Notes: generated by a model not told the origin, from the letters alone. A stretch of 64,000 bases of DNA from Hyphomicrobiales bacterium (GCA_930633525.1 CAKNFP010000001.1:2706001-2770000), one strand, 5' to 3'; counted from the stretch's first letter, positions 8,656-18,494 are shown. Numbers and translations are program-made.

Positions 8656-10932
8656 GTGAAATATGCACTGTGCTCTGTTAGTCGCGGGTTAGCCTGTCAT
8701 TTCGATTGCGAGGACCATCGCCGCTTGTTGTTCTCCGGCTTCCGCATCGCCCGGCCTGCGGCCTTGATTGGCCGTCTTCTGTGGCCAATCGCGCTGATCG
8801 TTGTTGCGGTTATAGCGGGGATGCTGCTTGCGCTCGTGTATATGAGCGACAGTATCGATGAATGGTCGGTCGCCGAACATCGACACCGGCTCGCTGAGGC
8901 CCTTGCGATCCATAAGAGAAAAGTCGAGCAGCGGCTCGATACGATACTGGCTACAACTGATCTCAATTCACCCGAAGTATCGCGCGCCGCTTCCCTTCCT
9001 GACGCGCCACAGGACGATAGATCCGCACCATCCGGCATATTCGACGCGCTGATTATTGCCGACGGTTCGCATTCCATCCGTCCCGTTGCTGTGGCGGGCA
9101 CGGCGCCGACTGCGGACCGCCGTGACGGGAGCGAAAGTCTCGAGGCGCTGGTCCGGTTCTTTATCGCCAACCCGCCGATACCGGGTCAGGCGATCGACCA
9201 TTTCGTCTATCACGACGGCGCCGTGTATCTCCTCGTCGCCAAGGATGCGCGTGGCCCGACCTTCGCCGTCGCCGGAACGGCTGGCCAAACGGTTATCATT
9301 ATCTACCGCTACACGATCGGAGATATCGAAGCGATCGGGCGGGCCGCAGGCAGCGCACCGGTGACGCTGGCGCGTCAGCCGGCGCCGGGGCACCAGATTC
9401 TGCCGATCAAGGCGTCCCTGGGCGGCGTGATGTCCCTTGCCTGGCAGCCATCATTGCCAAGCGAGGATGTCTGGCCAAGGCTCGCAGTCATCGTGGCGCT
9501 GACCAGCATCATCGCGCTTATCGCACTCGCAGCCGTCTGGCTCGTCGCCCGGCGCATGGCCTATGATCAGATCCGGATGCAGGATCTTTCAGGGCTCCTC
9601 GCTGGCCAGGACACGTTGTCGGGCTTGCCCGATCGCCTGTCCTTCAGCATGCGGCTCGAACAGGAACTGGCGCGGGGCCAGCGCTCGGGTGAGGGACTCG
9701 CCGTTCTTTTCCTCGACATTGACCGCTTCAAGGATGTCAACGACATCTATGGCCATGCAGTTGGTGACAATGTCATCCGCGTCGTTGCACAGCGGCTCTC
9801 GAACCTCCTGCGTGGCGCGGACACGCTGGCCAAGCTCGGCGGTGACGAGTTCGCCATCATCCAGACCGGTGTTAGCGCCCACCATGATGCAGAGGCGCTT
9901 TGCCGCCGCATCCTCGAGGCTGTTAAGAAGCCAATCGAGATGGGCGACACCCTCGTCTCAGTCGGCGTGTCTATCGGCATCGTGCTCAGCCCGCAGAACA
10001 GCACTGATCGCGAGACGTTGCTGAGGCTGGCGGATACGGCGCTCTATCAGGCCAAGAACGGCGGCCGCAACCGTTTCAGCTTCGTCGAACGCCAGATGGA
10101 CGAGGCGCTTCGTCTCCGCAAGGTCGTGGAGGACGACCTTCGCAAGGCGATCGAAAACGACGAGCTCGTTCTGCACTACCAGCCCCAGGTCGAAATCGAC
10201 AACTACGGGGTCGTTGCCGTGGAGGCTCTCGTGCGCTGGCCGCATCGCGAGCATGGCCTGATCGCGCCGCAGAAATTCATCGCCATCGCCGAGGAGCGGG
10301 GCCTCATCATCGCCCTCGGTGAGTGGGTTCTTCGGCGCGCCTGCGCGGATGCGAAGCGGTGGCCGGGCGTACGCATCGCGATCAACGTGTCCGCGATACA
10401 GTTCCGCCACCGCGATTTTGTCTCCGATGTCATGCGCATCATCACTGAGAGCGGCATCGATCCGACGCGTATCGAGCTGGAGCTTACGGAAAGCGTGGTT
10501 GTCGAGGACGCGGATGCCGCCGAGGAAGCGATGATCGAGCTGCGCGCGCACGGCGTTCGCCTGGCACTCGACGATTTCGGCACCGGCTATTCGAGCTTGA
10601 TTTATCTCCGGCGCTTCGCCTTCGACAAGATCAAAATAGACCGCTCATTCCTCGAAGCCGCCGAAACAACCGGCGAGTCCGCCATCCTCATCCACTCGAT
10701 TGTGCATCTCGGCCGCGCGCTCGGCCTGACCGTGACGGCGGAAGGCGTGGAAACCCAGGAGCAGCTTGAATTCCTGCGCGCGCTGGGCTGTCATGAACTG
10801 CAGGGCTACCTCTTCTCCAAGCCAGTCACCGCAGAGGAGATCGATGAACTCCTCGCCCAACCGGGCGTGCTCCAGGAGCACCAGCCAACCTTGGTCAAGA
10901 AGGTGGCACAGGGTTCTAAATCAGCGCCGTAA
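8656..10932 (+). CDS. Membrane GGDEF-EAL diguanylate cyclase/phosphodiesterase
   Basis: A bifunctional cyclic-di-GMP enzyme. A first membrane helix (about residues 42-62) and a second (about 275-297) flank a roughly 210-residue periplasmic sensor of CHASE4-like layout (DEWSVAEHRHRLAEAL). The cytoplasmic GGDEF domain has an intact KLGGDEFAI active site, with the RGAD inhibitory I-site five residues before it. The EAL domain keeps EALVRW, INVSAIQF, ELTESVV, DDFGTGYSS, KIDRSFL and EGVET, so both activities appear possible. The GTG start is uncertain, and a TTG near 8764 would still keep the first helix. The 3' end overlaps the exoD 3' end by 17 bp. Confidence 0.9.
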   Translation: MKYALCSVSRGLACHFDCEDHRRLLFSGFRIARPAALIGRLLWPIALIVVAVIAGMLLALVYMSDSIDEWSVAEHRHRLAEALAIHKRKVEQRLDTILATTDLNSPEVSRAASLPDAPQDDRSAPSGIFDALIIADGSHSIRPVAVAGTAPTADRRDGSESLEALVRFFIANPPIPGQAIDHFVYHDGAVYLLVAKDARGPTFAVAGTAGQTVIIIYRYTIGDIEAIGRAAGSAPVTLARQPAPGHQILPIKASLGGVMSLAWQPSLPSEDVWPRLAVIVALTSIIALIALAAVWLVARRMAYDQIRMQDLSGLLAGQDTLSGLPDRLSFSMRLEQELARGQRSGEGLAVLFLDIDRFKDVNDIYGHAVGDNVIRVVAQRLSNLLRGADTLAKLGGDEFAIIQTGVSAHHDAEALCRRILEAVKKPIEMGDTLVSVGVSIGIVLSPQNSTDRETLLRLADTALYQAKNGGRNRFSFVERQMDEALRLRKVVEDDLRKAIENDELVLHYQPQVEIDNYGVVAVEALVRWPHREHGLIAPQKFIAIAEERGLIIALGEWVLRRACADAKRWPGVRIAINVSAIQFRHRDFVSDVMRIITESGIDPTRIELELTESVVVEDADAAEEAMIELRAHGVRLALDDFGTGYSSLIYLRRFAFDKIKIDRSFLEAAETTGESAILIHSIVHLGRALGLTVTAEGVETQEQLEFLRALGCHELQGYLFSKPVTAEEIDELLAQPGVLQEHQPTLVKKVAQGSKSAP

Positions 10933-11614
10933 CACCGCTTATGATAGCGACGACGAAGCCGAGGCTGAGGCTGAGGCCGATAGCACCGACCGCGGTGCCG
11001 CCGATCACCAGGAGACCGTCGCGTTCCACGAGACCGAGCCCGACCAGGCAGGCCGCCAGCCCGAGCGGGATCTGGCCTATGATGGGCGCCGCGACGAGAA
11101 GCGCCAGCGAGATGACGAGCACGACGGCGCCGACAAAGCGAATGCCGATGGGCGTGCCAAAGAAGGTGAGTCTCGGCCGCGACCAATGCTCCAGCTTGCG
11201 CATTGTCGGCAGGGCGCGCCCTACGGCGCGTGCGAAATCGGCGCGCGCCATGGAGCGGCTGAGCACCCGCTTGGGCAGCCAGGGCCTGCTTCGGCCAACC
11301 ACCATCTGGATCGCCACGAACAGCAGGAGAAAGCCGAAGAGAAGCGGGATCGGCGGGGGCATCGGCAGGCAGTTGGGCAGACCGAGCACGAGGATCAGCG
11401 CAGCAAAGGCCTGCTGGCGCAGGGCATCCAGCAACTCGCCTATAGTGAGGCGTTCGTGGGGGCGTGCCGCCAGTTCAAGCAATATGGCTGATGTGCTGGT
11501 CGATGAAGACACTGAGAAGGGGCCACCAATGCGAACGCGGGAGACTTCGTAGCCTACGTGGAGCGTTTGGCCAAGTCGCATCTGCCTCCCAAAGAGCGTC
11601 GGCATCCATGTCAT
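10916..11614 (-). CDS. exoD: ExoD family exopolysaccharide-synthesis membrane protein
   Basis: A 232-residue ExoD homologue. The family signature LPNCLPMPPPIPLLFG is clear near residue 97, and there are about four hydrophobic segments in the second half (for example FVGAVVLVISLALLVAAPI). ExoD was named from Sinorhizobium mutants with altered exopolysaccharide and alkali sensitivity. Its biochemical role is unknown. It sits 151 bp downstream of usg on the same strand and converges on the GGDEF-EAL gene. Confidence 0.88.
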   Translation of the reverse strand: MTWMPTLFGRQMRLGQTLHVGYEVSRVRIGGPFSVSSSTSTSAILLELAARPHERLTIGELLDALRQQAFAALILVLGLPNCLPMPPPIPLLFGFLLLFVAIQMVVGRSRPWLPKRVLSRSMARADFARAVGRALPTMRKLEHWSRPRLTFFGTPIGIRFVGAVVLVISLALLVAAPIIGQIPLGLAACLVGLGLVERDGLLVIGGTAVGAIGLSLSLGFVVAIISGVTALI

Positions 11615-11765
11615 CCGGCCGAAGGGCGGCTCTCTCCCCTGCCCGTTCGCGCATTTCCGCCCTCCAGCGATGGCGGAAACGCCCTATCTCCTTGCTTTTA
11701 CGCGCTTCCGAACGGCAAGCCGCGGCAGAGTTTCCCCGGATCCCCTTGCGGTCCGGCGCCAGCGT

Positions 11766-12050
11766 TCAGTGAAACGTGAACTCGCCGTCAATCGTGCGGA
11801 TCTCCGCCGGCTTCAAGAGCTGGGCATGCGCCACTGTGACGGAATGCAGCGGCCCGTCCAGCTTGCTTCGCCAGAAATCAAGGAAATGTCGGAGCTCGGG
11901 GAAATGGGGAGCGAGATCATAGTGCTGCCAGATGAAGGTCTGCAGCAGGTGCTGATGATCCGGCATGCGGTAAAGGATGGTGGCCGTTGTCAGGCCGTAT
12001 CCGGCCAACTGAAGCTCGAAGTCCCTCATAGAGAAATGTCGTGCAGGCAT
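11766..12050 (-). CDS. usg: Usg family protein
   Basis: A 94-residue Usg protein, a small conserved alphaproteobacterial family first noted in tryptophan operons. Recognisable features are FELQLAGYGLTTATILYRMPDH, LLQTFIWQHYDLAP and KLDGPLHSVTVAH. The frame is open further upstream to 12158, but conservation begins near MPARHFSMRDFELQ, so ATG 12050 (or 12029) is the likely start. No trp genes are nearby here, so the usual context is lost. An AT-rich stretch near 12187-12203 may hold its promoter. Confidence 0.85.
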   Translation of the reverse strand: MPARHFSMRDFELQLAGYGLTTATILYRMPDHQHLLQTFIWQHYDLAPHFPELRHFLDFWRSKLDGPLHSVTVAHAQLLKPAEIRTIDGEFTFH

Positions 12051-12391
12051 GCGCGTCAATCCACTCCTGACACGATGCCGGCGGGGCGAGCCATCCGGCA
12101 TCGAACTGCCGCCAGGACAAGACTGCCGCTGTTTCAGGCAGACTGTCCCAGCGCCCATAGTATGGGCACAGGAACGCCACAGATCAAGTTTTTATTTTAA
12201 ATCAATGCCTTAGCAGCAGCCTCGCAACACTGCTGACAGTTCGGTCGGCCTTTTCGCTTGTGCCAGGCCCATTCGCTAAAACGAACGAGCGCGGCCAAGG
12301 CCGCGCTCGCATGTCACATGAGCTCCGCGAGAGTCATCCGATCAAGATGACGAGATCGGATAATCCGGGCGATGGAGGCCGAAGGCGGGCT
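12051..12391. other. Intergenic region between usg and the phytase-like gene
   Basis: No convincing gene was seen. The stretch contains an AT-rich patch (12187-12203) that could promote usg and a strong hairpin at 12287-12310 that probably terminates the phytase-like gene. Confidence 0.6.
12281..12310 (-). terminator. Probable terminator of the phytase-like gene
   Basis: A perfect 11-bp inverted repeat (CGAGCGCGGCC / GGCCGCGCTCG) with a two-base centre at 12287-12310. On the minus strand it is followed by a T-rich stretch (TTCGTTTT). It lies about 80 bp past the stop codon at 12392. Confidence 0.6.
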
Positions 12392-14602
12392 TTAGCGAAT
12401 CTGGATCCGCGCGAGATTGATGAACTGGGTCTCGCCCGATGAGCCGTCCACGCCATCATTGTCGGTGACGATGAAGGCATTGCCGTCCGCGTCGATGACG
12501 AAGCTCTCGACCTTGTCGAGCACATAGCCCTTGGGGGCCGCAAGATCGGGCACCAGATCGCGCACCTGTTTCTTGGTGACGGTAGGAATGGTGCCGGCGC
12601 CCGGCGCGGCCGGGGTAAGGCCCTTCACGGAGAAGGATTGCAGCGTCTTCAGGGCCTTGTCGCCCAGTTGGTTGTCCCGCTCCACCACCACGAAGGTGTC
12701 GTCGCCGACAGCCGTGATCTCGGACAGCCCCACCCAGCCCTTGGCAACGTTCTCCAGCGGGTAGTGCAGGACGCCCCAGGTCTTCGTTGCCGGCTTATAG
12801 GACAGGATCTTAGCCTTGCCCTTCGGATCGTCCTTCCATTCGCGCTGGACCGCGACCCACACCGTTTCGTCAGCGCCTTCGCCGGTCACCGTGACACCCT
12901 CGAAACCGTAGCGGGTCGCGTGCCTGGCCAGTTCCTCCGGCAAGGCGATCTCTTCCTCGACTGAACCATTCGGCGCGATGCGCACGAGCTGATTGACCGT
13001 CGGGCTGTCCTTCTTCTCGGGATTGCCCTCGGAGACCAGCCAGAAGCCACCACCCCGGCGATAGGCGATGCCCTCGCCGTCATAGCTCGCCACCTTGCCA
13101 TCGCGGGTCACGGGCGTCGCCTTGATGATCCGCGCGGGCTTCGCCGTGGCGTCGATCTCGAGGATGCGCGTGTTGCCGTAGATGCTGTCGGTGACAGTGA
13201 AGAGCCGGCCGGGCGTGACCCCGTCCGTGGTCAGGCCCGAGAGGGCTCCCCATGGCAGCGGCAGGCCGTTGGCGTCATCCACGGAGACGATCGTCGGATA
13301 GCTCGGTGTGCCTTCCGCGCGCTCGTAGAGCACGACATAGCTGCGCGGCCCGCCGTCCTTGACGTTATCGGCCTCGTTGGCGGTTACGAGGAGGTTGCGG
13401 CCGGGAATGGCGAGGACACCCTCCGGTCCGACGCCCGACGGCAGCGTCTGGAGATATTCCGGCGCCTGCCCCGGCCCCTTGTCGCGGAACACGAAGACGA
13501 CCGAACCGCGCTCCGAGGCGATGAAGATCAGCTTGTCATTCCCAAAGGTCGCGACCTCGCCGCCTTCCGGCTCCACGCCCTTCGCGCTGGCGCGCTTCTC
13601 CGGGAAATGGCCGAGGCGCACCGCGAGGTGCTCCAGGAAATTGCCGCTGTCATATTCGACGCGGCCGTCGCGGTTGAAGATTGTGAAGCCGCGCGAGCCA
13701 CCCTGGTAGTCGCCCTCATTGACCGTGATGAACCGCTCGTCATCGATCCAGTGGACCGTATCGGGCTCGCGCTTGACGGCCTCGATGCGCCCGTTGAGCG
13801 CGATGACGCCATCGCGCTTGGCATCGACCTTGTCGAGCGTCACGGCGCCCGCCGGGAAGTGCTTCACGACCTTGCCCGAGGCGAGATCGACGATGGCGAG
13901 GTGGTTGTTTTCCTGCAGCGAGACGATCGCCTCATTGCGGCCGTTGATGTCCACGAATTCGGGTTCCGGATCCTCCGGCGCGATCTCGCTGAGCCCTGTC
14001 AGGTCGACCACCTTCTTGCCGGCGCAATCAACGCCATTGGCGGCGAGCGGAAACACGGTGAGATTGCCGCCTGGAAGCTGCGGAAGCTTGCCCTTGTCCT
14101 TGTCCTCGTCGCGCTCGTTCTCGATGACGACAGCGAGGAACTTCTTGTCGCGGCTGGCCGCGACCGAATCCGGCTGGCCACCGAGGTCGCAGGAGGCGTC
14201 GACTGTCTTCGTGGCGAGGTCGACCACGGCGAGCTCACCTGTGGGCTTCGCCTTGTCCTTGGAGGTGACGACGGCGACGAGCGCCTTGCCGCCGACGATC
14301 GTGACGGATGTCGGCTCGCCTTTCAGGGGCAGGAAGCCAGCCGGCTTCGGCGCGGACGCATTCGTTATGTCGATGAAGCCGATGCCTTCTTGCGGCGAGT
14401 CCGTATAGACGAGGAGATTGCCGTCCTCGGATACCGTCACGATTTCGGCCACCGTTTGCTTGGTGGCGTCGCGATCGGCCGGCAGATTGGCGACGACCGG
14501 GAAGCTGGCGATCCGGTTGAAGACGGGCTCGGCGGAAGCGGCCAGGCATGTGCTCGCCAGGAGCACCGCGGCCAGGGCGGATGTGGATGTGATGCGACGC
14601 AT
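12392..14602 (-). CDS. Secreted esterase-like/phytase-like beta-propeller protein
   Basis: A 736-residue exported protein. Residues 1-25 (MRRITSTSALAAVLLAST, then CLAASA) form a signal peptide. The N-terminal half has repeated propeller-like strands of choice-of-anchor type (LAVVDLATKTV, LAIVDLASGKVV). The C-terminal half matches the esterase-like activity of phytase domain, with LSGLTTD, SYDGEGIAYRRGGGFWLVSEGN and YGFEGVTV. A phosphate-ester or related periplasmic hydrolase is likely, with unknown substrate. Several Asp-rich loops could bind calcium. The frame is open 61 codons upstream, but the start at 14602 begins exactly at the signal peptide. Confidence 0.85.
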   Translation of the reverse strand: MRRITSTSALAAVLLASTCLAASAEPVFNRIASFPVVANLPADRDATKQTVAEIVTVSEDGNLLVYTDSPQEGIGFIDITNASAPKPAGFLPLKGEPTSVTIVGGKALVAVVTSKDKAKPTGELAVVDLATKTVDASCDLGGQPDSVAASRDKKFLAVVIENERDEDKDKGKLPQLPGGNLTVFPLAANGVDCAGKKVVDLTGLSEIAPEDPEPEFVDINGRNEAIVSLQENNHLAIVDLASGKVVKHFPAGAVTLDKVDAKRDGVIALNGRIEAVKREPDTVHWIDDERFITVNEGDYQGGSRGFTIFNRDGRVEYDSGNFLEHLAVRLGHFPEKRASAKGVEPEGGEVATFGNDKLIFIASERGSVVFVFRDKGPGQAPEYLQTLPSGVGPEGVLAIPGRNLLVTANEADNVKDGGPRSYVVLYERAEGTPSYPTIVSVDDANGLPLPWGALSGLTTDGVTPGRLFTVTDSIYGNTRILEIDATAKPARIIKATPVTRDGKVASYDGEGIAYRRGGGFWLVSEGNPEKKDSPTVNQLVRIAPNGSVEEEIALPEELARHATRYGFEGVTVTGEGADETVWVAVQREWKDDPKGKAKILSYKPATKTWGVLHYPLENVAKGWVGLSEITAVGDDTFVVVERDNQLGDKALKTLQSFSVKGLTPAAPGAGTIPTVTKKQVRDLVPDLAAPKGYVLDKVESFVIDADGNAFIVTDNDGVDGSSGETQFINLARIQIR

Positions 14603-14708
14603 GGCGTCCCCCAAAGGCAATTGCGAGAGCGGCGTGCTGCCGCGTTTGGACAGGCGCAATCGACTGGAGTTCCATGACGGCTGGATGACAACGTGGAGTA
14701 AGCGCCGA

Positions 14709-15884
14709 TCAATCCAGTGTCTGGCGGAACCGCGCGACCGCGACCCCCATCGCGATGACCATGGCAAGGGCAAGCGCCAGCGCATCCCCCTGCAAGGTGG
14801 CGAGGTCGCTACCTTTCAGCATGATGCCGCGCGTGATTCTGAGGAAATGGGTCAGCGGCAGCGCCTCACCGATCCATTGCGCCCAGCGCGGCATGCCGGC
14901 GAAAGGAAAAGCGAAGCCCGACAGGAGAATGTTGGGCAGAAAGAACATGAAGGCCATCTGGATGGCCTGCAGCTGGTTCTGCGCCACGGTGGAGAATGTA
15001 TAGCCGATGGCGAGATTGGTCGCGATGAACAGTGTCGTCAGCGCCGCCAGTAACGTCAGGCTGCCGAGAATGGGGACGCCGAACAGCAGCGCCCCGGCAC
15101 CGATGATGATCGTCCCCTGGATAAAGCCGATGAGCACATAGGGCAGGATCTTGCCCAGCATGATCTCGACCGGGCGGATGGGCATGGCGAGGAGCGATTC
15201 CATCGTGCCCCGCTCGCGCTCGCGCGTCACCGACAGGGCCGTGAAGATCAGCATAGTCATGGTGAGGATGATGCCGAGCAGGCCCGGCACGATATTGAGC
15301 TGCGACACCGCGGCCGGATTGTAACGGGCATGGGCGCGGATCTCGAATAACGGACCGCTTTCGGCCTCGTCACGCGGCGGCAGGCCGCGTTCATGAACCA
15401 GGGCGCTCGCGACGATGCCGTTAAGCGCGGCGATGGCGCTGCCGGTCGCGACCGGATCGGTTGCATCGGCGGCGACAAGAAGAGCCGGCTTGTCGCCGCG
15501 GCGCAGCGCGCGCTCGAAATCGGCTGGAAACTCGATGCCGAACTGAACCTCGCCTGAGGCGATGGCAAAATCGAAGTCCTTTTCGCTGCGCACCTGCCGG
15601 ATGATCTTGAAATAGGCGGTGTTGCTGAAGGCGGCGAGGATCGCGCGGGTCGCATCGCTGTCGTCCTGGATCAGGACGGCCGTCGGAAGGTGGCGCGGCG
15701 TCGTATTGATCGCATAGCCGAACAGCACGAGCTGGACGAGCGGTATGAAGATCATCGTGGCGAAGGTGATGCGGTCCCGCGAGAGCTGCAGCCCTTCCTT
15801 GATCAGCATCGCCCATACGCGCCGGAAGAAGCCGCCGCGCCGGGAGCGCTTGCCATTGTCCGGAGGGGCCGCCTGATCGGTCAT
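14709..15884 (-). CDS. ABC-2 type permease (drug-efflux class)
   Basis: A 391-residue inner-membrane permease of the YhhJ/YbhS type. One N-terminal helix (ITFATMIFIPLVQLVLFGYA) is followed by a large extracytoplasmic loop (about residues 55-190) and then five helices. TRERERGTMESLLAMPIRP is the coupling motif typical of ABC-2 exporters. It is the last gene of a tetR, hlyD, ATPase, permease operon and overlaps the ATPase by 4 bp. E. coli Ybh systems use two different permeases. Only one is present here, so a homodimer is inferred. Confidence 0.92.
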   Translation of the reverse strand: MTDQAAPPDNGKRSRRGGFFRRVWAMLIKEGLQLSRDRITFATMIFIPLVQLVLFGYAINTTPRHLPTAVLIQDDSDATRAILAAFSNTAYFKIIRQVRSEKDFDFAIASGEVQFGIEFPADFERALRRGDKPALLVAADATDPVATGSAIAALNGIVASALVHERGLPPRDEAESGPLFEIRAHARYNPAAVSQLNIVPGLLGIILTMTMLIFTALSVTRERERGTMESLLAMPIRPVEIMLGKILPYVLIGFIQGTIIIGAGALLFGVPILGSLTLLAALTTLFIATNLAIGYTFSTVAQNQLQAIQMAFMFFLPNILLSGFAFPFAGMPRWAQWIGEALPLTHFLRITRGIMLKGSDLATLQGDALALALAMVIAMGVAVARFRQTLD

Positions 15885-16855
15885 CGGAAATTGTCCTTCG
15901 ACCTGTTCATGAGGTCGATGAAGACATCCTCGAGGGTCGGCTCATCTTCATGCCAGCTGAGCGCCGGATCGTCGCGATAAGGGGCGATCGCGGCATCGAG
16001 CTTTGCCTTGTCACGCCCCGCGACATGGAGGCTCGCGCCAAAGGGCGCGACCATGTCGATGCCATCGCGGCTGTTGAGTTCTTCCGCCAGCCGCCAGGTA
16101 TCGCCGCCGGTCACCGTCCAGGTGGCGAGACCCGAATGGCGGATCACGTCCTCCACCGGGCCGCGCGTCAGCAGCTCGCCGTAAGCGATATAGGCGATCT
16201 CGTGGCAGCGCTCAGCCTCGTCCATGTAGTGTGTCGAGACGAGAACCGTCAGTCCATCGCTCGCAAGCTGGTGGATCTGGCTCCAGAAGTCGCGCCGCGC
16301 CTTGGGATCGACGCCTGCTGTCGGCTCGTCGAGAAGGAGGAGCTGGGGCTCCGGCAGGATGCAGGCGCCGAGCGCGAGCCGCTGCTTCCAGCCGCCGGAC
16401 AACGTTCCGGCAAGCTGATGGCCGCGCCCCTCCAGGCCAAGCCTGACGAGCGCCGCCTGCGCCGCCTTGCGCGGACTGGCAAGGCCATAGAGCCTGCCGA
16501 CGAATTCGAGGTTTTCCCGAACGGAGAGATCCTCATAGAGGCTGAAGCGCTGGGTCATGTAGCCCACATGCCGCTTGATCTCGGCCGCCTCCGTCAAAAT
16601 GTCGTAGCCAAGACAGGTGCCGGAGCCGGCATCCGGAGTCAGAAGCCCGCAGAGCATGCGGATCGTCGTCGTCTTGCCGGAGCCGTTTGGCCCGAGAAAG
16701 CCGTAGATCTGCCCGCGATAAACGCGCATGGAGAGATCCCTGACGACCACCCGCTCACCGAATTTCTTTGTGAGGCCCTGCACGTCGATGGCAACGGCGC
16801 GGCCGTTGCCATGGTCCCCATAAGCGCCACGCGCCGGGCCAGCAGCAGCGCTCAT
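15881..16855 (-). CDS. ABC exporter ATP-binding protein
   Basis: A 324-residue ATPase with a fully canonical nucleotide-binding domain: Walker A GPNGSGKTT near residue 55, signature LSGGWKQRLALG, Walker B LLLLDEPTAGVD and H-loop STHYMDEAERC. A C-terminal regulatory extension of about 80 residues follows. It powers the adjacent ABC-2 permease. Overlaps of 4 bp on both sides show tight translational coupling. There is a single NBD rather than the double NBD of E. coli YbhF. Confidence 0.93.
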   Translation of the reverse strand: MSAAAGPARGAYGDHGNGRAVAIDVQGLTKKFGERVVVRDLSMRVYRGQIYGFLGPNGSGKTTTIRMLCGLLTPDAGSGTCLGYDILTEAAEIKRHVGYMTQRFSLYEDLSVRENLEFVGRLYGLASPRKAAQAALVRLGLEGRGHQLAGTLSGGWKQRLALGACILPEPQLLLLDEPTAGVDPKARRDFWSQIHQLASDGLTVLVSTHYMDEAERCHEIAYIAYGELLTRGPVEDVIRHSGLATWTVTGGDTWRLAEELNSRDGIDMVAPFGASLHVAGRDKAKLDAAIAPYRDDPALSWHEDEPTLEDVFIDLMNRSKDNFR

Positions 16856-17862
16856 GGCGGCGCCCCTTCGCGCACCGTCACCGTGACAGGCTGGCCGACG
16901 CGGAAATTCACCGGATCAGCCGGCCGTGCCTCCACCATGAACACGAGCTTCGTGCGCTCCTCCTGCGAATAGATCACCGGCGGAGTGTATTCGGCCTGCC
17001 GCGACAGGAAGGAGACCTGCGCGGTGAGATTGTCGGCGCAACCATCGCAGCTCACGGCAACGGTCTGGCCGACGTCGAGGCGCGGCAGCATCGCCTGGGG
17101 CACGAAGAAGCGGATCTTCAGATTGGCCGGAGGCAGCAGTGCGACCACGGGCCGGCCGGCCGGCACCATCTCGCCCGCGCGGTAATAGACCTGCTGGATG
17201 CTGCCCGCAGCAGGCGCTTTGACCTGGCGCCGCGTCAGACGCTCCTCCGCAGCCGCCAAGGCCGCCTCCGCCGCGCCGACCGCATGGCGCGCGGCATCGA
17301 TATCCTGGTCACGCGCGCCAAGCTCGGCCACATTGATCTGGCGTTGAGTCTCCAGAAGCTGCGCCGCATTCTGATCACGCAGCGCCGTTGCGTTATCGAG
17401 CGCCGCGCGGCTCGCATTGCCTGAGGCGAAGAGCTTCTGCTGCCGATCGAGGTCGGATTGCGCGAGCTGCAGCGCCGCGCGCACGCGCGCCTCGGCGGCA
17501 TGCAGGATGGCGACTTCCTCGGGTCTCTGCTGGGCCTCGATCAGGCGCGCCAGCCGCGCGCGTGCTTCGAGAAGCGACGCCTTGGCCTGATCGCGCGCAG
17601 CGACCTGCAGGGGGTCATCGACCGCGAAGAGCGTCGCGTCCTTGGCCACCGTCGCCCCCTCGTCGACGGAGAGTGTGACGAGCCGGCCAGCCTCGTCCGG
17701 CCCGATGAAGAGAAGATCCGCCTCCACATAGCCCTGGAAGCTCGGCATTCCACGCGGCTGGCAAGCTGAGAGACTGAGGGTTGCGGCAAGCCCAAGCGCC
17801 ATGCCGCAACTGGCAAGCCCCTTGCGTGCGACGGGAAAAAGGGCGGTCAGGCTGTCTCGCAT
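16852..17862 (-). CDS. HlyD/YbhG-type periplasmic adaptor, predicted lipoprotein
   Basis: A 336-residue membrane-fusion protein that would bridge the inner-membrane ABC exporter to an outer-membrane channel. The N terminus has a hydrophobic stretch ending in LSAC, a lipobox. A biotinyl-lipoyl half (GYVEADLLFIGPDEAGRL), a long alpha hairpin (about residues 75-210), the second lipoyl half (VKAPAAGSIQQVYYRAGEMV) and a beta-barrel follow. It overlaps tetR by 16 bp and the ATPase by 4 bp. No TolC-like gene is in the window. Confidence 0.9.
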   Translation of the reverse strand: MRDSLTALFPVARKGLASCGMALGLAATLSLSACQPRGMPSFQGYVEADLLFIGPDEAGRLVTLSVDEGATVAKDATLFAVDDPLQVAARDQAKASLLEARARLARLIEAQQRPEEVAILHAAEARVRAALQLAQSDLDRQQKLFASGNASRAALDNATALRDQNAAQLLETQRQINVAELGARDQDIDAARHAVGAAEAALAAAEERLTRRQVKAPAAGSIQQVYYRAGEMVPAGRPVVALLPPANLKIRFFVPQAMLPRLDVGQTVAVSCDGCADNLTAQVSFLSRQAEYTPPVIYSQEERTKLVFMVEARPADPVNFRVGQPVTVTVREGAPP

Positions 17863-18494
17863 GCGAGCCCCCGCATCAGCATGTCGATGTAACTGTTGAG
17901 GAAGGCATCGGTATCAAGGTGCTCGAAGGGCTCGAACAAGGCCTGCCAGATGACGGACACCAGAAGCGGCGCCGCGACCATCTGCGGGAAGCGCTGCAAC
18001 GTGTCCGAAGCGATTTCGCCTCGCGCGACCCCGCGCGCGGCCACCGCGCGTATCAAGGCCATGCCCCGCTCGACCACCTCATGCCAGTAAAACGCGGCAA
18101 GCCACGGAAAACGCGGAGCCTCGCTGATAACCAGCCGCAAAATGTCGGCGCGCTGGGTCCCGAGGAGTTCACGCTGCATGACAGTGGCCAAGGCCCGCAG
18201 CAGTTCGCGCGTGCTGCCCTCGAAGGATGCCGCGAGTGTCGCGCCGCTGGCGATGACCGGGCCGATCTCCTCGTGGATCAAGCTCCGGAACAGCGCCTCC
18301 TTGTCCGCGAAATGCACGTAGATGGTGCCCTTGGCGACCCCCGCGCGCGCCGCCACATGGTCCATCCGCGTGGCGACATAGCCCTCGGCCAGGAAAACGT
18401 CCAACGCCGCTTCGAGAATCTTCTTGCGTCGCGCATCGGCGCTGGCGCGACGGCGGCGCCCACCCTCTTTGCCATCAGCCTGCTGCGCCATCAC
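17847..18494 (-). CDS. TetR family repressor of the efflux operon
   Basis: A 215-residue regulator with an N-terminal TetR helix-turn-helix (KILEAALDVFLAEGY, then GVAKGTIYVHFADKEALF) and a helical ligand-binding C-terminal domain of the TetR_C type found with multidrug pumps. It is the first gene of the operon. A perfect palindrome 12 bp upstream of its start (18506-18523) is the obvious operator, so autorepression of the whole operon is expected. The inducer is unknown. Confidence 0.92.
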   Translation of the reverse strand: MMAQQADGKEGGRRRRASADARRKKILEAALDVFLAEGYVATRMDHVAARAGVAKGTIYVHFADKEALFRSLIHEEIGPVIASGATLAASFEGSTRELLRALATVMQRELLGTQRADILRLVISEAPRFPWLAAFYWHEVVERGMALIRAVAARGVARGEIASDTLQRFPQMVAAPLLVSVIWQALFEPFEHLDTDAFLNSYIDMLMRGLACETA

